Shown piece by piece: positions 1-10,924 of a stretch of DNA of 64,000 nucleotides; positions within the stretch are counted from its first letter, which is position 1, and each line of letters starts with the position of its first letter. Position numbers and translations under genes: made by a program. Source of the DNA: Diphasiastrum complanatum. Lineage: Eukaryota > Streptophyta > Lycopodiopsida > Lycopodiales > Lycopodiaceae. The DNA is taken from the NCBI GenBank assembly GCA_029204225.1, contig CM055097.1, forward strand, positions 29,189,192-29,253,191, given 5' to 3'. The notes beneath the pieces were generated by a model, which saw only the letters and a program-made list of their open reading frames with translations, had not been told where the DNA came from and did no database searches.

Positions 1-174
1 GAAATCTAATCTGATTGTTAAACAGGGAAAGTTATTCAGATCACCAATCTTAAGATCCATTTGGATCTGAGATATCAAAAAAAACAACAAAAATCGGTCA
101 AGTCTGCCAGATTTGGTCAAAAAGAGGCAAAAAGCGTCATCAGAGTTGATAACTTTTTGCCCTCTTTCAGAAAA

Positions 175-790
175 CCTTCGCCGAGTTGCAAACACCTTCA
201 GTTTTGTTCACAGAACCTTCAGTTTGAAGGGCGAGGATTAATTCCCAGCAAAACGGCAAAAAGACACCAAAAAATCACCAAAACCCTAAAAATACAGAAA
301 AAGAACCTTCGCCCGATTCACTGTGCATAGGTGTGATTCAGATCTATCTACTGCCAAGTCGGCGAAGAATAATACCAAAAATAGAAAGGTTTTCAGAGGA
401 TCAGTTGTCATATTGCCATATTTTTGCCAAAAAGTCACTTTTTTGCAAAAATACCAGTATTACTCTTGATCCTTCACCAGAACCTTCGCCGAGTTTCCAG
501 AACATTCTATTTATAGTAAGATACTATTTTTGAGTTCGGCGAAGATTCTTCTTGATCAGATCATAGAAAATCTTCATTTTTACCCTCGCCAAACTACAGA
601 AACTGTATTTTCTTGTGTCAAAAACCTTCGCCCGGTTTTTCATAGTTTTATATGTGTCAGATCTTTCATCTGAGAGGTCGGCGAAGGTTATTTCCCAAGA
701 AATTGTCAGAAAAGTTGTTCGGAGAGTTTTTTCCCAAAATAGCATTGTTGAACCTTCGTCGAGCCAATCTTTGCCTACTAAACCTTCGCC
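175..790. repeat. Dispersed GCGAAGG / CCTTCGC motif cluster
   Basis: A short motif, CCTTCGCC followed by G or C, occurs about nine times in both orientations: near 175, 306, 360 (inverted), 483, 536 (inverted), 625, 677 (inverted), 753 (one mismatch) and 783. The surrounding DNA is AT-rich and noncoding and lies just upstream of the gag ORF at 1047. It could be a leader or LTR-derived regulatory region of that retroelement; that is inference. I found no primer-binding site between it and the ORF. Confidence 0.6.
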
Positions 791-1046
791 GGTCCTATTT
801 TTAGTTTTTGATTTTCCAGATCAAGTCTCTGTCAAATTTTGGATCAAATCTGATATATTCTGATTTGGATTTTGAGAGACTTATCATTTTTGGGAAGTAC
901 CGATTGATTGTATTTCAAAATCTTTTTCATGATATAGAATCAGATTTTTGGAAAGAGGAATAGATCTAGCAGATCTGATCTGAGATAGTTTTTGATTGAA
1001 AAATCTAGATCCAATCTCATTGTCTACTTGATCTAAATTTGTAAAG

Positions 1047-2733
1047 ATGGCTGCCCCTAGAGCTGCTCCTGGAGGTGCTCAACAGGAAGTCAATCCAATC
1101 ATTGTTAGAAGAGCACCCCGTTTGCATCTACCCAAATATAATGGATTAACAGATCCAGTTAGATTTCTTCAGATCTATACTGAATCCTGTGAAGTCTATG
1201 GCGAGATTTATCCTCAAGATAAACTTAAGCTGTTTCCTATGGCTTTAACAGGCGCCGCACAAGATTGGTACTATAATCAAGATGAAACTGAGCATACAAA
1301 TTGGGAGGTTGTTAAACGAGCCCTCATCACACGGTTCAAACCGCGGAAGTTTATGGAAGACCCTTTTGTACTTTTAAGTAAAATTAAAATGGGAAAGCGG
1401 GAAATGGTTCGCGATTACATTCAACGGGTGAAACGCCTCAGATCTGAATGCGAACCTGAGCTGATTAACGAAAATGCCATGATTATGTGGTTTTTGTCAG
1501 GTCTACCTAAACGGATCAGACGTGAGCTGAAACGCCATAATGAGTATGCACTCTTGCAAAATGCTATGGACGATGCAATTCGGGAGGAGGATGAAGATTC
1601 AGATGATGAGCCGAATATCAGTATGTTGCCTTATACAGCAGGGCAGACTACTACGACATCCACCACTATTGCATCAACGAATGCCAACGCTACTGCAAAA
1701 ATGATGCTCACTGAGTTCGAGAAACTTGGGAAGAACCAGCAAAAACAGATGGAAAAGTTGCAATCGCAATTTGATGAGAAGATCAAAGCATTGGAAAATT
1801 TTCACGGACAAGCGAACAAGGAACCTGAGAAGTTTGCGAAGACTTTTCCTACCAGGCAAAATGTCTGGTGTTCTATTTGTACAGGAAATCACACAGCGAA
1901 CGAGTGTCCTCAATTGAAAAAAGGAATGGAAATCAGTGTTTGCCATCTGTGTAATTCACCTGACATGAGACTGCTTTTTGCAACTTCAATCCTCGGATAA
2001 TTCAGCAACGGTATGCCCAAATGGGATATCGAGAACCACAGTATGGAGGAAATCCAGCAGCAAGACCTCGACAATCTGCTCTTGGATACCTGGAACGTTT
2101 AGCTTTACCTACCACACCAAAGCACTCCGCTCCTCCTGCCAATTTGATGGAACCAGAACATTACGGAAGTGCTGAGCAATGGAATTATGGTACTGATCAA
2201 GAAGGTGGATCTTCGGAACAGTATGGTATTTATGTTGCCGCTCAACAACAAGCCTCTAGAAATTGGACCAGAGCACCACTTGGATGCTTTGCATGTGGAG
2301 AAAATCACAGAGTTGCAGAATGTCCAAATAAAGAGAAATTTGTACCATTCTGTCGTGACTGTGATTATGGGCATTGCTATAAAGACTGTCCAGCAAGACC
2401 GAAGCCACCACCAGCTACAGCACCTGTAAATTTGATAACAATCAAGCAAAGACCAGTAGCTCAGAATAAACCAAGTGCACCCTTGATGGTGGTCACCAGA
2501 GCACAGAAGCAAAAAGAACCAGTAGTGGATCCAGTACCTGTTGATTCTATACCATTGAATGATATACCAACAGCATCAGGAGTCTATCCAAATTTTAATA
2601 CAAAAAAACGAAGATATTAGAATATGAGACAGTAGATTAAACATCTGCAAGAAGAAGAGGAGCTCGAAACCCTTCAAGATGACTGAACCGGAAGCACCGC
2701 AAACAGAACTGCTCTTGAACATTTTGTCTAGCA
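1047..2733 (+). pseudogene. Ty3/gypsy-type gag polyprotein, frameshifted
   Basis: Retrotransposon capsid/nucleocapsid protein. The first open part (1047-2000) has a retrotransposon gag domain: the PKYNGLTDP, AAQDWYY and LITRFKPRKF motifs lie within about the first 110 residues. A zinc knuckle CSICTGNHTANEC (CX2CX3HX4C) lies near residue 275. The frame breaks at about 1966, where one missing base disrupts a second knuckle; the other frame continues to 2620 and holds two more (CFACGENHRVAEC, CRDCDYGHCYKDC). Beyond the TAG at 2618 the sequence still reads as gag-like with stops to about 2730, where it meets an unrelated gag on the other strand. No protease or pol follows. Four zinc knuckles is more than the usual one or two. 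Confidence 0.85.
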
Positions 2734-2734
2734 A

Positions 2735-4066
2735 GATTAAAGCAATATACTCAAGACCAGTAATGCGCACACGTAGCCGAATGGAGCGAGGACCGGGGCA
2801 CCCTGTCCAGGTAGCATAAGCAAGCTGAGCATGGCAAGTAGCAGGAAGTAAATCAGTAGAAGGCTCAGGAGATAGATCAGGCTCATCAGATATATGAATG
2901 TAGATATCGGACTCATTTGGGGTAGTGCCCTCATGGTAGAAAACAGCAGTAGAAGTAGGCAGGGGCTGGCGGCAATCACGGGCAATGTGGTCAGGACTCT
3001 TACAACGAAAGCAAAGACGCTTCTGCTGAATGTCAACGAACTCTGCAGACGTGTAACGTCGGACAAAAGCAGGACGAGAAGGCGGAGGGCGAGGAGTGGG
3101 AGAAGTAAGAGAAGAGGTCGGGACGACAGTGGATGGGGCAGATGGGGCCGGAGATGGTAGAGGTGAAAGAGATGGACCGGGTCGGGAAAAGCGAAAGGGA
3201 GCAGGATCAGGGTACTTATGCTGTAAAGTACTAGCAAGGGACATGGCCTCAACAAGTGTGGGTGGACGAAAAGAAGAGACATCGTATCGTAGAGCACCAC
3301 GAAGTCCAGCAATGTAGCGAGAAATAAGCTCGGTGGGCTGAAGATCTATAAAGAGGTAGGAAAGGTCCATAAACTGATCTGTATAGGAAGAAAGATCACC
3401 AGTCTGAGTAAGACTACGGAATATATCACGCTGGCGGCTCAGCCACCGAGGGTCAATCATAGCATGACGAAGATCACGACGAAAGGTAGGCCATAACTGG
3501 AGACCGTCCCGATCAGGGTCAAGTCGGTAGACCCGCCACCAAGTGGTAGCACGTCCATCTAAATGTAAGGCGGCTAACTGGATCTTCTGAGGATCAGTCT
3601 TAGGGTAAATCTGAAAATAAGTATCAAGCTTTGCAAACCAATTCTCTAACAAGTTCCCGTCAGAGGAACCAGAATAGGTGGCAAGCTGTACCCGATCACG
3701 AAAATCTCGAGCAAAATGTGGCTCAGGAGCTAGATGTCGTGGAAAATGTGACTCAGGAGCTGTAGGACGTGGAAAACCGGGTGGTGGGTTAGGTGGAAAA
3801 TGAGGCCCACCGCCAAAGGAAGTAGACGAGGATGGAAGTCCAAATGGAGACCCAAATGATGAATGAACAGGGGCTTTGCCAGGTCCATGTGGCTGTAAGG
3901 AATCAATCTGTGACTGCATAGTGGCAAAGCCGATCTGTAGAGTGGTAAAACCGGTCATCATTTGGTCGAAACGACTACTGAGGAGAGTAAGAGAGTCACG
4001 CATATCAGCAAACTGTTCATCTAAAGGTCCGGAATGACTCGCAGGTGTAGTGGGTGAGCTAGCCAT
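2735..4066 (-). pseudogene. Second gypsy-type gag, cut at the protease
   Basis: Starts at 4066 with MASSPTTPASHSGP. It has a proline-rich N-terminus to about residue 120, then a retrotransposon gag domain (TYSGSSDGNLLENWFAKLDT, WWRVYRL, LVEAMSLA) and one zinc knuckle, CFRCKSPDHIARDC (CX2CX4HX4C), near residue 357. About 85 residues later comes the lead-in to an aspartic protease (ALILLD). The sequence stops matching there, at the expected active-site Asp, and runs into the 3' end of the opposite-strand gag at 1047. The reading frame technically continues to 2576 but that part is antisense to the other gag. Upstream are a leader, a primer-binding site (5488-5499) and an LTR, so this is the 5' third of an LTR retrotransposon. 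It differs in sequence from the 1047 gag. Confidence 0.85.
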
Positions 4067-5487
4067 GAGGAAGAAAAAGTAAGCGAGAAAAGAAATGTGC
4101 TAAACAATTGGACGAACTGAAGGAGAGGACATAAGTCGTCACAACAAGCACGCCAATGAAAAGACACAATAGAACTCGCGATGTAAGATGAACGGAAAGG
4201 ACAACTAAGGAAGAAATACCTCGTAACCGCAACCGGAAGTGAGCTGAAAAATAGCGGCGATATGTCGAGGTACCGGGCAGCCTCCGAAAAAGATGCCAAG
4301 GGCCCGACAACGTGGAGTAAACGGTGGGTAAAAGTATGGGAAACAATAATGGACTATGGGGCTGGAAAGGGAGCAGCCAAGGAAAGGAAGTGATAACAAA
4401 AAGGAGGTATGGGCAGCGAGGAAACAAGGCTGAAAAATCAGAGATCGCCCTTCAAGGGTAAAAAAAAGTTTGCGATAAAAACGGGGAGCAATCCCGATGC
4501 GCGATGAAGTTGGGTGGGAGTGGCTTTCTAAGCATCTAGGCGTGTTTGTATTGTCCGGGGTAGGGTTGCGAACACAGACAGCAATGTAGGAGGGTGACCA
4601 GAAATTGAGGCGGATGTAGGGCGCCAGCTATGGTGGAGTGTGGGCGTCCAAGAGAGGTCCGGGGTAGGGTTGCGAACACAGACAGCAGTGTAGGAGGGTG
4701 AGCTGAAATTGAGGCGGATGTAGGGCGCCAGCTATGGTGGAGTGTGGGCGTCCAAGAGAGGTCCGGGTAGGGTTGCGAACACAGACAGCAGTGTAGGAGG
4801 GTGAGCTGAAATTGGGGCGGATGTAGGGCGCCAGCTATGGTGGAGTGTGGGCGTCCAAGAGAGGTCCGGGGTAGGGTTGCGAACACAGACAGCAATGTAG
4901 GAGGGTGAGCTGAAATTGAGGCGGATGTAGGGCGCCAGCTATGGTGGAGTGTGGGCGTCCAAGAGAGGTCCGGGGTAGGGTTACGAACACAGACAGCAGT
5001 GTAGGAGGGTGAGCTGAAATTGAGGCGGATGTAGGGCGCCAGCTATGGTGGAGTGTGGGCGTCCAAGAGAGGTAGTAAACGGCAAAAAAAAATTGGATCA
5101 AAAAGATGGGTTGGTAGGGCGCTAGGAGTGGCTGATGGAAGGTGGCGAATAGGGGCAGGAAAAAGCAGAAATTTTCAGCAAAGGAAGGAGCAGTAGGGCG
5201 TTGGTCAGCAAGCATGAGGGCGCCCAATAGGGCAGCAAATAGGAGGCAGTAGGGCGCCCAAAATAGGGGAGGAAAAAGGCTGAAAATGCAGCAGTAGGCA
5301 GCCAGCAAGAGGGAGCTAGAAATGGGCAGCAAGTGGGCGCCTGTCCTCCTCCGATCCGTCATGAAAATCTGCAAGACAAGTGTGGAGAAATGCTGAAGAT
5401 CCGGCTGAAAAATGGTGAAGATCCAAGCTGAAGATGGGCGCCCTCCTGTGAGAGAAAAATCTGCTCAATGGAGATGCTCAGGAAAGT
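4067..5487 (-). other. 5' leader of the minus-strand gypsy element
   Basis: About 1.4 kb of noncoding leader between the gag start (4066) and the primer-binding site (5488-5499). It includes five tandem repeats at 4557-5076. ORFs across it change frame at each repeat and look incidental. Such a long leader is common in plant gypsy elements. Confidence 0.6.
4557..5076. repeat. 104-bp tandem repeat, five copies
   Basis: The segment beginning GGGGTAGGGTTGCGAACACA repeats at 4557, 4661, 4765 (one G shorter), 4868 and 4972, a period of 103-104 bp. Each unit ends in GGGCGTCCAAGAGAGGT. Copies differ by only a few bases. The period is not a multiple of three, so the ORFs that read through it are not a repeat protein. 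Confidence 0.92.
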
Positions 5488-5499
5488 GCTCTGATACCA
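5488..5499 (-). promoter_or_regulatory. Primer-binding site, initiator tRNA-Met
   Basis: On the minus strand this reads TGGTATCAGAGC, the standard plant retrotransposon sequence complementary to the 3' end of initiator tRNA-Met. It lies immediately downstream of the presumed 5' LTR and upstream of the leader and gag at 4066, which fixes the orientation of the element. Confidence 0.9.
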
Positions 5500-6040
5500 A
5501 GTTATGAACGTAGCCACGGCTGATCTAGATTTAGTCTATGAAAGCATCACATAAGCAAGACTTAACCCTAGAAAGCAGGAGAGAGAAAGCTTAAAGAGAC
5601 TAAAGAAGGAGATCATATCATAAGCCAAGTAACAAATGACACAGAATCCCTACTTATAGCCAAGAGGAAGCCCTAAAAGGAAGCTTCCAGTGGCTAGGGC
5701 CAAACTGAGAGGGAAAATAGTGCGCCCTCCAAGAAGGCCCCCACTCTCAGTAATATGACCAAATAACCAATATAGTGAATCATAGGGCCCAAGGCCAATA
5801 ATATGGTCTAAATGTCAATAATAGGGCCCAAGGCCAACCATATAGTCTAAATGTCAAATAATGAATAAAAAAGGGCCCAAAGCCTGCCTATGCATAAAGT
5901 AAAGTAAATGTAAATGGACATGGCGAATGTAATGAGCCGAGTCCATAACTTGGACCAATAGGATTCAGAGCCCAAGGTCCTCCTCTCTATTATTAAAAGC
6001 GACCAACTCGAGTTGCTCCTGATGTTCATTTCCTCATTTC
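5500..6040 (-). mobile_element. Probable 5' LTR of the minus-strand gypsy element
   Basis: DNA adjoining the primer-binding site on the LTR side. A similar stretch (CAGGAAAGTGCTCTGATACCA, then a base, then GTTATGAAC) recurs at 33955-33984, so the two belong to related LTRs. A TATA-like CTTATAGCC lies near 5654. Short repeats of AGGGCCCAAGGCCAA occur around 5785-5840. The outer border is not visible; about 6040 is a guess. From here to 6350 I see nothing recognisable. Confidence 0.5.
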
Positions 6041-6349
6041 AATAAAGCATATTGGTTCTGTTCAGAAATGGATTGATGAATGTCCTTGCTCTTCTTCTTT
6101 CCTTCTCCATCTCTCATGCTTTCTTTGGTTTTTGTTGATTATTGGATCTGAATGTTATTGGGAATGGATGTAGTGTTAATGGATCGTAGGGTTAATGGAT
6201 GTTAGAGTTAGATTTGGATCCTCCATTCATGTTGAAATCTGAACTATACTATCGCTCTTATGGGAACGAACCTACACGTGACAATTAACTTCGTCTCTTT
6301 GATGCTAGATTGACTAGATCTTGGATTCAGGTTAGGCAAGGAAAGAAAC

Positions 6350-6900
6350 CCACTACATTGGCCCGAATCATCCTGCTAAGCATGAGAATCTGCAAACGTG
6401 AGATGTCACTCCAAGTATCTCTAGCCCATGTTTCTGCTGAATACAGTGCAACTGGAGAGACAGTCGAAGAGAAAAGGCAGCAGCGTGTATCAGGATCATG
6501 TACGTAATAAGTAGAGGAAAACCTCTCCATCTGAACAAGAGCAAAGCGCCCCTTGCGGAGCCTAGCCAATGCAGCTGGTCTAAAAGAAAGTAATGGACCC
6601 GAGAAGAGAATACCCAGGTATGTGTAAGACGCTACTATCTCTAGAAGCTGGCCATCATAATAAAACATAGTGTCTCTCATATGCTTTCTGTTGGTGTTAA
6701 ACACCATAACCTACGTCTTACCAATGTTCACCCTCAGTATACAAGGCATCCACGTGTCGCTGAAGTGCTGCAGCCGAACTAGATAATAGAATCACATCAT
6801 TTGCATAAAGAAGAATAGGGATGACAAGATCAGTTAGAGGACGGGCCATCACCTCCTTCTTCCCGAATGATCCGCTCAAGGTCGTCAATGTATAGAGCAA
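6350..6900 (-). mobile_element. LINE family B fragment, reverse transcriptase
   Basis: Reads from the palm of a LINE reverse transcriptase (LYIDDLERII at about 6895) through the catalytic box to the thumb (MIRA at about 6365). The catalytic YADD is mutated to YAND (6796-6807). A deletion of about 27 bp near 6735 shifts the frame after LDALYT. The normal continuation after MIRA is replaced by unrelated DNA at about 6360. It is closely similar to the plus-strand copy at 48505-52926. Another family B copy ends right against it at 6900. Confidence 0.85.
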
Positions 6901-8460
6901 ATAGAGAGAGAGAGAGAATTAGAATTAGAATTGCTAAGAAGAAGTATCAAAGCTTGACCACCAGCTTGTGAGGATACAATGCAAGAGCTTAACCACCTAT
7001 GAGCGAGCTGAAAGTAATGAGTGATGGTAGTAGTTGAGCATGCTGTAGGCTGGCAAGAAGCACGTGAAGATCTGGTAATACTGGATCTAGCAGAAGCATG
7101 TGAGACTCTCTGTCTTCGATCTTCGAACGGGGACTTAAATATCCTCAACTGAAATTTCTTCTCTATCTTGCTTCTGGAAGAACTGGGTAATATGAGCCTG
7201 ATTGTGATCCAAATCTGGGAGCGTAGGTAGAACTGAAGTAGAGTATACATCTCTCTAACTAGAAGACCTACACATCTGGGGTCTGGATACTCAAGGAAGG
7301 ATCCCAGTGTGAGAGGAGTATCTCTGTATAAACAATGGTATCGCCCTCTGAACTCATAAGATACTGGACAACGAAAGAGGAAATGAAACTCATCCTCCAC
7401 CTCCTGAAAAGAGCAAAGCTGACATACCCTCTGCGATCTGGGCGTGTCCGTGTATCTACCCGTCTCGATAGCAACCTGGTGAGAAGATAGTCGAAGCTGT
7501 CCCATACGGTATCTCAGACCACAAGACAGTGGTTGTGTTGGAGAAGTACATGTGCATGGGTGTGTGGGAAGTGGAGGTGTGTCAGGTATAGAGTACAACG
7601 ATGTGGCATAGGTTACCCATGTGCTAAGATCTGTGATCCGGGGTGCAGGTGCTCGTGAAAGGAATTTTTGCCAAAATGATCTCGACAAAGAGCTAAAGAG
7701 AAGGTCCATCATCTTCTTTCCTTGGCAGATTTCGTATGTAAATTTCTTTAATCGGGTGGTTCTACGATATACACAAGATAAGTCCTTTACCAGATGGGGA
7801 AAGTGGCAACGTGCATAGACCAAGTTCAGGTGAAGTTGGTTACATTCATGGTCATACCAGGGGTTATGTGGTCGACAATGTCGTAAGTGCTTGGGCCGTG
7901 GGGTGGGAAAGCAAGGGATGCAGCGGTATGCATGGTCTAGACAAGAAAAAGAGACTGGTCCGCTAAAGTATGTGCGTAGGAGAAATGAGTCAGAAGGTCA
8001 GATAAGGCTTCTCTGTACAGAGGAGTGTTTTGAGGGTTATAACGATATACGGTCTTTTCGCTAGGGGTTAATGTGCTAGCATATGGGGTGTGAAGAAGGC
8101 CAATAGAGAGAGAGAGAGGTATGAAAGGTCCGATAAGGTGGTGCGGTGAACCAAGAAGGATGAAATGGAGGGGAGGAGAGATGGCAATCCCATGAAATAG
8201 TCAACAACACTATCTTCCGTTGTGTGGAAACATGTATAGTCACCTGAATCAGGCCATTGCAGTAAGCCATTATAAATGGCCAATCCATGAGCCTCGCCCA
8301 ACTGAAGCATCTGCTCTCCATATGCAGTAATTGGACCCTCCGCATCTGCTGATCGTCGCTGGATCATCCCAGTCTAAAGCCTGTACATCTGCCTGGATCC
8401 AGTCCTGGCATTAAAGTTGCCAGCTAAAAAAATATAACCCCACTCCTCATCTAATAATGT
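6901..8460 (-). mobile_element. LINE family B copy with the RT deleted
   Basis: Minus-strand order: endonuclease part (NFNARTGSRQ near 8420, then AIYNGL, VVDYFMGLPS and LSDLS to 8068), connecting region (7823 to about 7560, FWQKFLSRAPAP), then directly the zf-RVT zinc finger (CQLCSFQEVEDEFHFLFRC, CX2CX9HX4C) and C-terminus. The whole reverse transcriptase, about 1.5 kb, is missing at a junction near 7530. The 3' end shows the family B tail: TAATTC-type hexamers and then (TC)n (6901-6932). The 5' side is cut at about 8460 by a family A LINE. Confidence 0.85.
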
Positions 8461-8462
8461 CT

Positions 8463-9388
8463 GAGAGAGAGAGAGAGAGAAAGCTTTATTAATGTCTTTT
8501 CCATGCCAAAAGGCATATAAGACTAGCAAAATACATGTCAAGTATGTGGCAACAAAGGGAGCGTACAAAACGTCTCCGAAGCTGTAATAAAAAAACATCT
8601 AGTACAAACTAAGATATGCGATAATGAGAGAGTATGTGCATAATAATAAATGTATCTATGTCATGATGTCAAGTTTGTGCTGATGGAGGAGGCGCTGGAA
8701 GAGCTAGAGCCCTCTGACGTCATCTATGTACAGTGTGTCTCTGCATAGGAGGTCTGGTGATCCTGGCAATAGAGTGATGGTCAGAAGTGCATTGTCTCTG
8801 ATCTCTATGAGTATGTAAACAGCATCCCACCTCATCATCGTCATAATCATCAACATCATCGTGCACTGTCTCTTGATCTCCGCCTGGTAAAGAAAGAAGT
8901 GATCAAGGGATGAGAGGTAAAATGTTGAGCTATCCCACATAGATCTTGCCTCAATATGAACATCTCTCGTACCATAAGAGCGACACACCGAGGGTCCTCA
9001 TGATCCATGAGAGAGCGTAGAATGATAGGCATGTCTCGAAACAAGCAGTGATATCTCCCTCTGATCTCATAGTATACAGGACATCTCAAGATAAAATGCT
9101 CCTCGGACTCCACCTCATCTAGAGAGCATAACTGGCAAATTCCGATAGAAAGCAGGCTTAACCCCTAACTGGTGACCCCAGGTCTGCTCCAGATATGTTC
9201 GATAAAGAAATCGTCTGATATACTGGTGGGTTCCTAAGCTTCCCTCTGCAATGGAAATACCAAATGACTCAAATAGGAGGTGAGATGCCTGAGAGAACCA
9301 TGATAATCCTTCTCCCTGATCATGGACATAATGTGAGAAGGATAGTGCAAGCCGTGTGTATCATCTGTCCATCTCTGGTAATGCCTCC
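8463..9388 (-). mobile_element. LINE family A, 5'-truncated 3' part
   Basis: Holds the C-terminal part of ORF2 with a zf-RVT finger (ESEEHFILRCPVYYEIRGRY, 8856-9113) and a full 3' UTR. The 3' end has the hairpin ATGCC-AAAA-GGCAT (8503-8516, minus-strand complement), then AATAAAGCTT-like sequence and (CT)n (8463-8480). The tail lies next to a family B endonuclease sequence at a CTCTCAGA site, so this copy appears inserted in that gene. The 5' end fades into (TA)n at about 9390. Confidence 0.85.
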
Positions 9389-9389
9389 G

Positions 9390-9390
9390 A

Positions 9391-9467
<77 letters not shown>

Positions 9468-9470
9468 AAG
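9390..9470. repeat. (TA)n followed by (GA)n microsatellite
   Basis: (AT)n from about 9391 to 9449, with one TATG interruption, then (AG)n to about 9467. It lies between two family A LINE ends. The same (TA)n(GA)n order beside a LINE 3' end recurs at 11703-11770. Confidence 0.95.
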
Positions 9471-9985
9471 AAAGCTTTATTAACATCTTTTAATGCGAAA
9501 AGGCATATAAGACCAAGTAAGTACATCTCAAGTGTGATAAATACTAAAAGGAGCATATAAAGGTCTCCATAACCAAACAACAACAAATGCGAGATATTAA
9601 TCAATCAAGATTAAACAAAAAATCTACTCTGCCCTCAAGACATCAAAGTCTGAGATATGGTACAATTGGGAGTCATATAGCTAAAGTTGTACAATAATCA
9701 TCTAAATTGTATGATAGATCATGTCACCACAAGACCATTAAAAAAAGCAAGGATAGAAGATAATGATGATGAAGATACATGAACTGAGGAGGTGGTGTGT
9801 ATGTGAGCTCTAGATCTGCGACATCTCCGTAATGTGTGGTCTAGAAGCAGTACGCTGTCGGCGATCACGGTGAGCATCCCAAAATAATATCTGATAAAAT
9901 GTCGGCATCAATGTTTGCTCTAGATCATCTCCTAGAGAAAAAGGAGGTAGTTTGGGTCTGCTGGGAGTCATGGTATCCTAAAACT
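9468..9985 (-). mobile_element. LINE family A, short 3' fragment
   Basis: Contains the 3' terminus (AAGCTTTATTAACATCTTTTAATGC on the plus strand, hairpin 9493-9506 with one mismatch), the 3' UTR and the last ~60 codons of ORF2, where the SRPKLPPFSLGD and DAHRDRRQRTASR peptides are recognisable by comparison with the 32581-33955 copy. It is 5'-truncated at about 9985. Confidence 0.8.
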
Positions 9986-10881
9986 TGATTTTGGACAAAC
10001 AACAATTACAAAGATGTGAGATGGGGAGGCTTTAAACGTGAAGCACTCAAGGTGTTCTTGAAACATCAAAGTCTGCTGCTCCAAAATCTTTCTTGGTTTT
10101 ATACTGGACAGCCCACTCACTGTCCTCATCCAAGCTCTTCATTGGAGGTATTGCCATTGAATATGTTTGTTTGGTGGTTTTGTATTGGAGGCTTTGTTGC
10201 AACTCATGCTTGAGTCAGTCTAATTTTGGTTTTGAGCAAAAAGGAGGAGGATCGGAACACTGTGAGAAGCAGATATTGAAGAAAATGATTGATTCAATGT
10301 TGCCAGTGGTTCTGGCCATCACCAGCATCATCGTTTTCGCCTTCAAGTGGGGATCTGCTCCCAAAGATGTGGTGAAATATGATAAACTTTTTTATGTTCG
10401 TTTCTGCCTTCAAGTGGGGATTTGCTCCCAAAGATGTGTTGAAATGTGGTAAACTTTATTTATGTTTTTTTAAGCTTTTTAATTTAATGCCTGCTTAAGC
10501 AGGCTTTGGAAAGCCCTATTTGAACTCCTAAAACTTCAGGATAGCTGCTTTGACATCCAGTTAGTGACCTGAGGTCTTTTTTTTTTTTTTTCTGAAAATT
10601 ACTTGCATGGAATTGACTGTAGATAGGAAACGTCTATAGCAATGTAAGTTGTAGGTCTCTGCTCAACCTGTTGTTCAGATTCAACGGTCAGCTACTGAAT
10701 CATTTTCCTAGCCAATAAATGATCATTCTTGATTTCCCAAAATCCAGGCTTCTAGCAGTTGGTCTTTTGTTTTGCACCTACAGCTGATCACTGTGACGGG
10801 AGTGCCTTGAAGGACAGTCGATTGGAAATGGATTCTAGATTAGTAGGTTTCCTCCCTACACTGGAGTCCGCAAGCCAGAAG

Positions 10882-10884
<3 letters not shown>
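9986..10884. other. Unassigned DNA with a small ORF
   Basis: No recognised gene. A plus-strand ORF (10093-10452, 119 codons) contains a hydrophobic stretch (MLPVVLAITSIIVFAF), but I do not recognise it and it overlaps a tandem duplication. A T15 tract lies near 10577-10591. This may be part of the long MDN1 intron. Confidence 0.4.
10339..10472 (+). repeat. 67-bp tandem duplication
   Basis: GCCTTCAAGTGGGGATCTGC starting at 10339 is repeated with a few changes at 10406 and followed in both copies by CCCAAAGATGTG. The two copies are about 90 percent alike by eye. Confidence 0.85.

Positions 10885-10922
<38 letters not shown>
10885..10922. repeat. (CT)n microsatellite without an attached LINE
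   Basis: Nineteen CT units. Neither flank resembles a LINE end, so this is an example of an unoccupied CT tract in the same region. Confidence 0.97.

Positions 10923-10924
<2 letters not shown>

Noticed and set aside
4536-5374. Minus-strand ORFs of 119 and 179 codons with repeated Ser/Pro/His-rich peptides
   Set aside because: They are reading frames through the 104-bp tandem repeats. The unit is not a multiple of three, so each copy is read in a different frame, which argues against a protein.
10093-10452. 119-codon ORF with a hydrophobic segment as a real gene
   Set aside because: It overlaps a 67-bp tandem duplication that is read in two different frames. No known domain; kept only as unassigned DNA.
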